DNA from: Dyadobacter sp. LHD-138 | GTDB taxonomy: Bacteria > Bacteroidota > Bacteroidia > Cytophagales > Spirosomataceae | Direction: 5' to 3' | DNA length: 64,000 nt | NCBI RefSeq assembly: GCF_030929615.1 | Contig: NZ_JAVFVU010000002.1 | Location: 1 to 64,000, forward strand | In this document: in pieces, positions 62,632 through 64,000 of the stretch | Numbering within the stretch: the first letter of the stretch is position 1 | Layout: the number at the start of each line of letters is the position of its first letter | Program-made: the position numbers and the translations under genes | Notes under the pieces: generated by a model | What the model was told of the DNA's origin: nothing | Seen by the model: only the letters and a program-made list of their open reading frames with translations | Database searches by the model: none

Positions 62632-63516
62632 TTACACTTCATGGTTTTTCCATCGGTCATGAGACCATAGGTACAGCTCTGGTTTTCTTAGAATTGTTTT
62701 TTCAAGTTCGTTATAATACCTGTTCAAAATTCCTTCCGGCCTTTCATGGCTGCCATCTTCCGACAAGAGTTTTAAACGATATTTGTAACAATGTCTTTCC
62801 GCTTTTTCAACATCCAGATATACAACAGCACATTTCAACTTTTGCGCAATTTTCTCACAACCGGCCTGCACATACGTTTTAAGTCCCAGGAAACAAACAT
62901 CATATTTATAGGGCTGAACAGGACGTTGATCCGCAATCATAATGTACACCGCCGGTCTGGTACTTTTGCGTTTTAAAACCGCCCGATACCAATCCGACTT
63001 CTCAATCAGATTAATGCCAAACCGGGAGCGAAGCCGTTTCATATGATTGTCAATAAACGGATTTGACATCGGAGAATACACCGCAATAACTTCATAATCG
63101 GTAATAAGCGGCAGTGTCAGCAGATATTCCCAGTTACCATAATGCGATGTCATTAAAAGAACATCCTTGCCGGAATTCAGGATGTTGTTAAGCAGATGGC
63201 CATTTTCATAATGGGCAAATGATCTTATGTCGCTCTTTCGCATACCGCTGATCATAAAGGGTTCCACGATCAAATCCGCTAGATGACGGTAATAGGATCG
63301 CCTCAGATCAACTTGCTCCTTTTGAGAAATCCATGGAAAAGAATTTCTCAAATTTTTCTTAATCACTTTTGACCTGTATCTGAAAACACGCGATAACAGA
63401 ACAAATAAAACATCCGATATCAGCTCGTAGAAGGCAACCAGCAGCATTTTCCGGATATTCACCTTCCTAAAAATACCCTGCTTTATAGGAATCCTCAAAG
63501 ATTGCTCCTTCACCAT
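62632..63516 (-). CDS. Lysophospholipid/lipid A acyltransferase-family protein (LpxL/HtrB type)
   Basis: A 294-residue membrane-associated acyltransferase. The catalytic HxxxxE motif appears as SHYGNWEYL with His125 and Glu130, preceded by LNSGKDVLLMT. Other family blocks are IAVYSPMSNPFIDNHM, RLRSRFGINLI and MIADQRPVQ. An N-terminal hydrophobic stretch (about 23-45) anchors it to the inner membrane. Relatives add secondary acyl chains to lipid A. It abuts the outer-membrane-type gene at 63517, so the two are probably one transcript. Substrate chain length cannot be inferred. Confidence 0.85.
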   Translation of the reverse strand: MVKEQSLRIPIKQGIFRKVNIRKMLLVAFYELISDVLFVLLSRVFRYRSKVIKKNLRNSFPWISQKEQVDLRRSYYRHLADLIVEPFMISGMRKSDIRSFAHYENGHLLNNILNSGKDVLLMTSHYGNWEYLLTLPLITDYEVIAVYSPMSNPFIDNHMKRLRSRFGINLIEKSDWYRAVLKRKSTRPAVYIMIADQRPVQPYKYDVCFLGLKTYVQAGCEKIAQKLKCAVVYLDVEKAERHCYKYRLKLLSEDGSHERPEGILNRYYNELEKTILRKPELYLWSHDRWKNHEV

Positions 63517-64000
63517 TTACAGTATGAAGTGTACACCTGCATTGAAACCCAGATACAATCCCTGGAAATCTTCCCCCTTGACCTTTTTCCAAAGATAGTG
63601 ATCCATCAGCCCATCCCCCTTTCCTTTGGCGTAATTGACGTAATTCAAACTTGGCCCTCCGAATATTTCAAGCTGTGGGGTAAGTTTAAACGCTGGCTGT
63701 ATACGCAGGCTGTTTTTGAAATAATCCCCACGCTTAAAATCCGATAAAGTAAGATTGGTAATTTCCGTATTGATCCTGAATTTTCCAGAAACCGGAATGT
63801 GCGCGCCCAAACCAGCCTCCAGTCCGTACAACGATTTGTTATCGCTTTTCAAATTATAACCAATCCCTAAAATCCCGTACAAAACACGTCCACCTGAGCG
63901 AAACGACGCCAACAACGTTGAAGTTTCGTCAATGGTAAGACTGATCGATTTCTCCCCGTTTTTCACGAAATTCAAAAATCCGATTGGGTAATCGCTGCTG
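63517..64000 (-). CDS. Outer-membrane beta-barrel-type protein, partial
   Basis: The frame is open to the right edge of the window, so the N-terminus is missing. A TTG at 63975 is not needed as a start, since codons continue upstream (SSDYPIGF). The visible 160 or so residues alternate polar and hydrophobic positions (GVLYGILGIGYNL-type strands, GLEAGLGAHIPVSG, IQPAFKLTPQLEIFGG, GLYLGFNAGVHFIL) and end in an aromatic/hydrophobic strand, as expected for a small outer-membrane beta barrel. It is followed directly by the LpxL-like gene. The specific family is not recognisable from this part. Confidence 0.6.
   Translation of the reverse strand, partial: SSDYPIGFLNFVKNGEKSISLTIDETSTLLASFRSGGRVLYGILGIGYNLKSDNKSLYGLEAGLGAHIPVSGKFRINTEITNLTLSDFKRGDYFKNSLRIQPAFKLTPQLEIFGGPSLNYVNYAKGKGDGLMDHYLWKKVKGEDFQGLYLGFNAGVHFIL

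Noticed and set aside
1..64000. tRNA, rRNA, riboswitch, transposase or integrase genes
   Set aside because: I looked in the intergenic spaces and found no cloverleaf, rRNA segment, recognisable riboswitch or transposase frame; only repeats and hairpins are present.

Overview
The window looks like chromosome from a soil or plant-associated member of the Bacteroidota, most like the Cytophagales (Dyadobacter/Spirosoma type). This is inferred from three SusC/SusD pairs, an ECF sigma/FecR/STN-SusC relay, promoter-like boxes of the Bacteroidota form TAnnTTTG, weak Shine-Dalgarno signals, and families typical of these genomes (DUF1080, PmoA-like, Tat-exported Gfo/Idh/MocA, DUF4466). No rRNA, tRNA, transposase or CRISPR array was found.

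Layout. 0-4.2 kb is housekeeping: dapA and ligA on the minus strand, rpe on the plus strand, with hairpin-plus-tail repeats at the very start. 4.3-7.8 kb holds a DUF4038 (apiosidase-like) protein and an OmpA/PD40 envelope protein. 7.8-21 kb is a plus-strand envelope-glycan cluster: a GT39-type GT-C enzyme; a tightly overlapping operon of transketolase N-half, a fused SDR epimerase/GT2 protein, transketolase C-half, a second GT-C-like membrane protein and an acyltransferase; then a GT2, a membrane-anchored beta-propeller-like protein and an SGNH-like protein. The likely theme is making an unusual sugar, loading it on a lipid carrier, transferring it outside the membrane and acylating it. 21.0-22.24 kb is a tandem array of 208-212 bp hairpin-rich units, each carrying a copy of the last 15 codons of the neighbouring antiporter gene. 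22.2-28 kb holds that CPA1 antiporter, a class-3-like lipase, a DUF1648 protein, an unrecognised acidic protein bracketed by palindromes, and an M14 peptidase.

28.1-43.5 kb (minus strand) is a carbohydrate locus with two SusC/SusD pairs and four exported proteins: PmoA-like, Tat-exported Gfo/Idh/MocA oxidoreductase, tandem-DUF1080 protein and Tat-exported sugar isomerase/epimerase. This enzyme set matches the oxidative 3-keto-glycoside route rather than ordinary hydrolysis, and no classical glycoside hydrolase is present. Both susC genes have AACCGATTG-type palindromic motifs upstream, suggesting LacI-type control.

44.2-58 kb (minus strand) is a separate polyuronate/glycosaminoglycan-type utilisation locus: short anti-sigma-like protein, ECF sigma, FecR, STN-type SusC, SusD, two surface lipoproteins (one DUF4466), a heparinase II/III-family lyase and a PL8-family lyase. 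58.2-64 kb returns to ordinary genes: an MBL-fold hydrolase, alaS, a CHRD lipoprotein, an LpxL-like acyltransferase, and an outer-membrane-type protein cut by the window end.

The items most worth following are the split-transketolase/fusion operon, the antiporter-tail repeat array, the periplasmic 3-keto-glycoside locus, and the truncated anti-sigma gene upstream of the sigma factor.
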